From Snodgrassella communis (GTDB lineage Bacteria; Pseudomonadota; Gammaproteobacteria; Burkholderiales; Neisseriaceae): DNA of 64,000 nt. The notes under the pieces are model-generated. The model was not told where the DNA came from and did no database searches. It saw only the letters and a list, made by a program, of their open reading frames with translations. The stretch covers positions 1 to 64,000 of the forward strand of contig NZ_CAJZCD010000004.1 in the NCBI RefSeq assembly GCF_914768045.1, given 5' to 3'. Each line of letters starts with the position of its first letter. The first letter of the stretch is position 1. Below are positions 63,975 through 64,000 of this stretch, piece after piece. A program made the translations under genes and the position numbers.

Positions 63975-64000
63975 GCGCCCATCGTCTAGCGGTTAGGACA
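63975..64000 (+). tRNA. tRNA-Glu, 5' part (cut by window edge)
   Basis: Six bases after tRNA-Arg, GCGCCCATCGTCTAGCGGTT then AGGACA shows an acceptor 5' strand and the D-arm typical of tRNA-Glu. The anticodon lies beyond the window, so identity is likely but not proven. Confidence 0.75.

Noticed and set aside
1-64000. Neisseria DNA uptake sequence (GCCGTCTGAA) and Correia repeats
   Set aside because: No perfect canonical copy was noticed on either strand by eye, and no Correia-type ends were seen; variant dialects could not be tested without counting.
1-64000. CRISPR arrays or cas genes
   Set aside because: No regularly spaced repeats and no Cas-like proteins were seen.

Overview
The window looks like the chromosome of a betaproteobacterium of the family Neisseriaceae, most plausibly a Snodgrassella-like gut symbiont. 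This is inferred from gene content alone. The markers are a fused BirA-CoaX protein, a NadR/HpaR-type MarR regulator directly upstream of hpaC, tandem complementary bacterioferritin genes, a fused siroheme synthase beside cysH-cysD-cysN, and GC-rich housekeeping blocks separated by AT-rich spacers. I noticed no canonical Neisseria DNA uptake sequence.

Layout. 1-4.7 kb is accessory: the right end of an IS3-family element cuts a membrane glucosyltransferase-like gene, followed by a structured terminator-ended stretch and a very AT-rich 1260-residue orphan with a C-terminal PD-(D/E)XK-like nuclease signature. 4.7-13.9 kb holds glmS, the feo iron uptake genes (feoC separated from feoAB by plasmid mobilisation debris), glmU, a small lipoprotein and a HAD phosphatase. 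13.9-18.8 kb is a thiamine ABC transporter (thiB-thiP-thiQ) and fba. 18.9-25.2 kb holds hpaR-hpaC, valS, a frameshifted SEC-C gene and ffh. 25.4-29.8 kb holds a cytochrome-assembly-like membrane protein, a transporter, a nucleoside hydrolase and an RpiR regulator. 29.8-30.5 kb is gene debris.

30.6-38.8 kb is a surface-glycan locus (phosphoglycosyl transferase, GT2, Stealth phosphotransferase, GT32, flippase) running on from birA/coaX and a SPOR protein. 38.9-47 kb holds apbC, a membrane protein, a FadL porin, an SDR, a FabH-like synthase with a truncated SDR behind it, and the two bacterioferritins. 47-52.3 kb is sulfate assimilation (cysG, cysH, cysD, a small hydrolase, cysN). cysJI is not next to cysN; a decayed IS3 end from the same family as the left-edge element lies there instead. 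52.8-56.3 kb holds a GNAT, lysA-lptM, cyaY and a LysR regulator.

56.6-59.8 kb is an ATP-grasp gene followed by an acyltransferase-like gene split by a roughly 0.67 kb AT-rich insertion carrying a flavodoxin-fold reductase; removing the insert with one copy of a 5-bp direct repeat restores the frame. 60-64 kb holds thiL, pgpA, yhcB, an exonuclease and two tRNA genes. The most notable items for follow-up are the 1260-residue orphan, the precise acyltransferase insertion, the homopolymer frameshifts and the Stealth-containing glycan locus. All functional calls come from reading the sequence; no database search was run.
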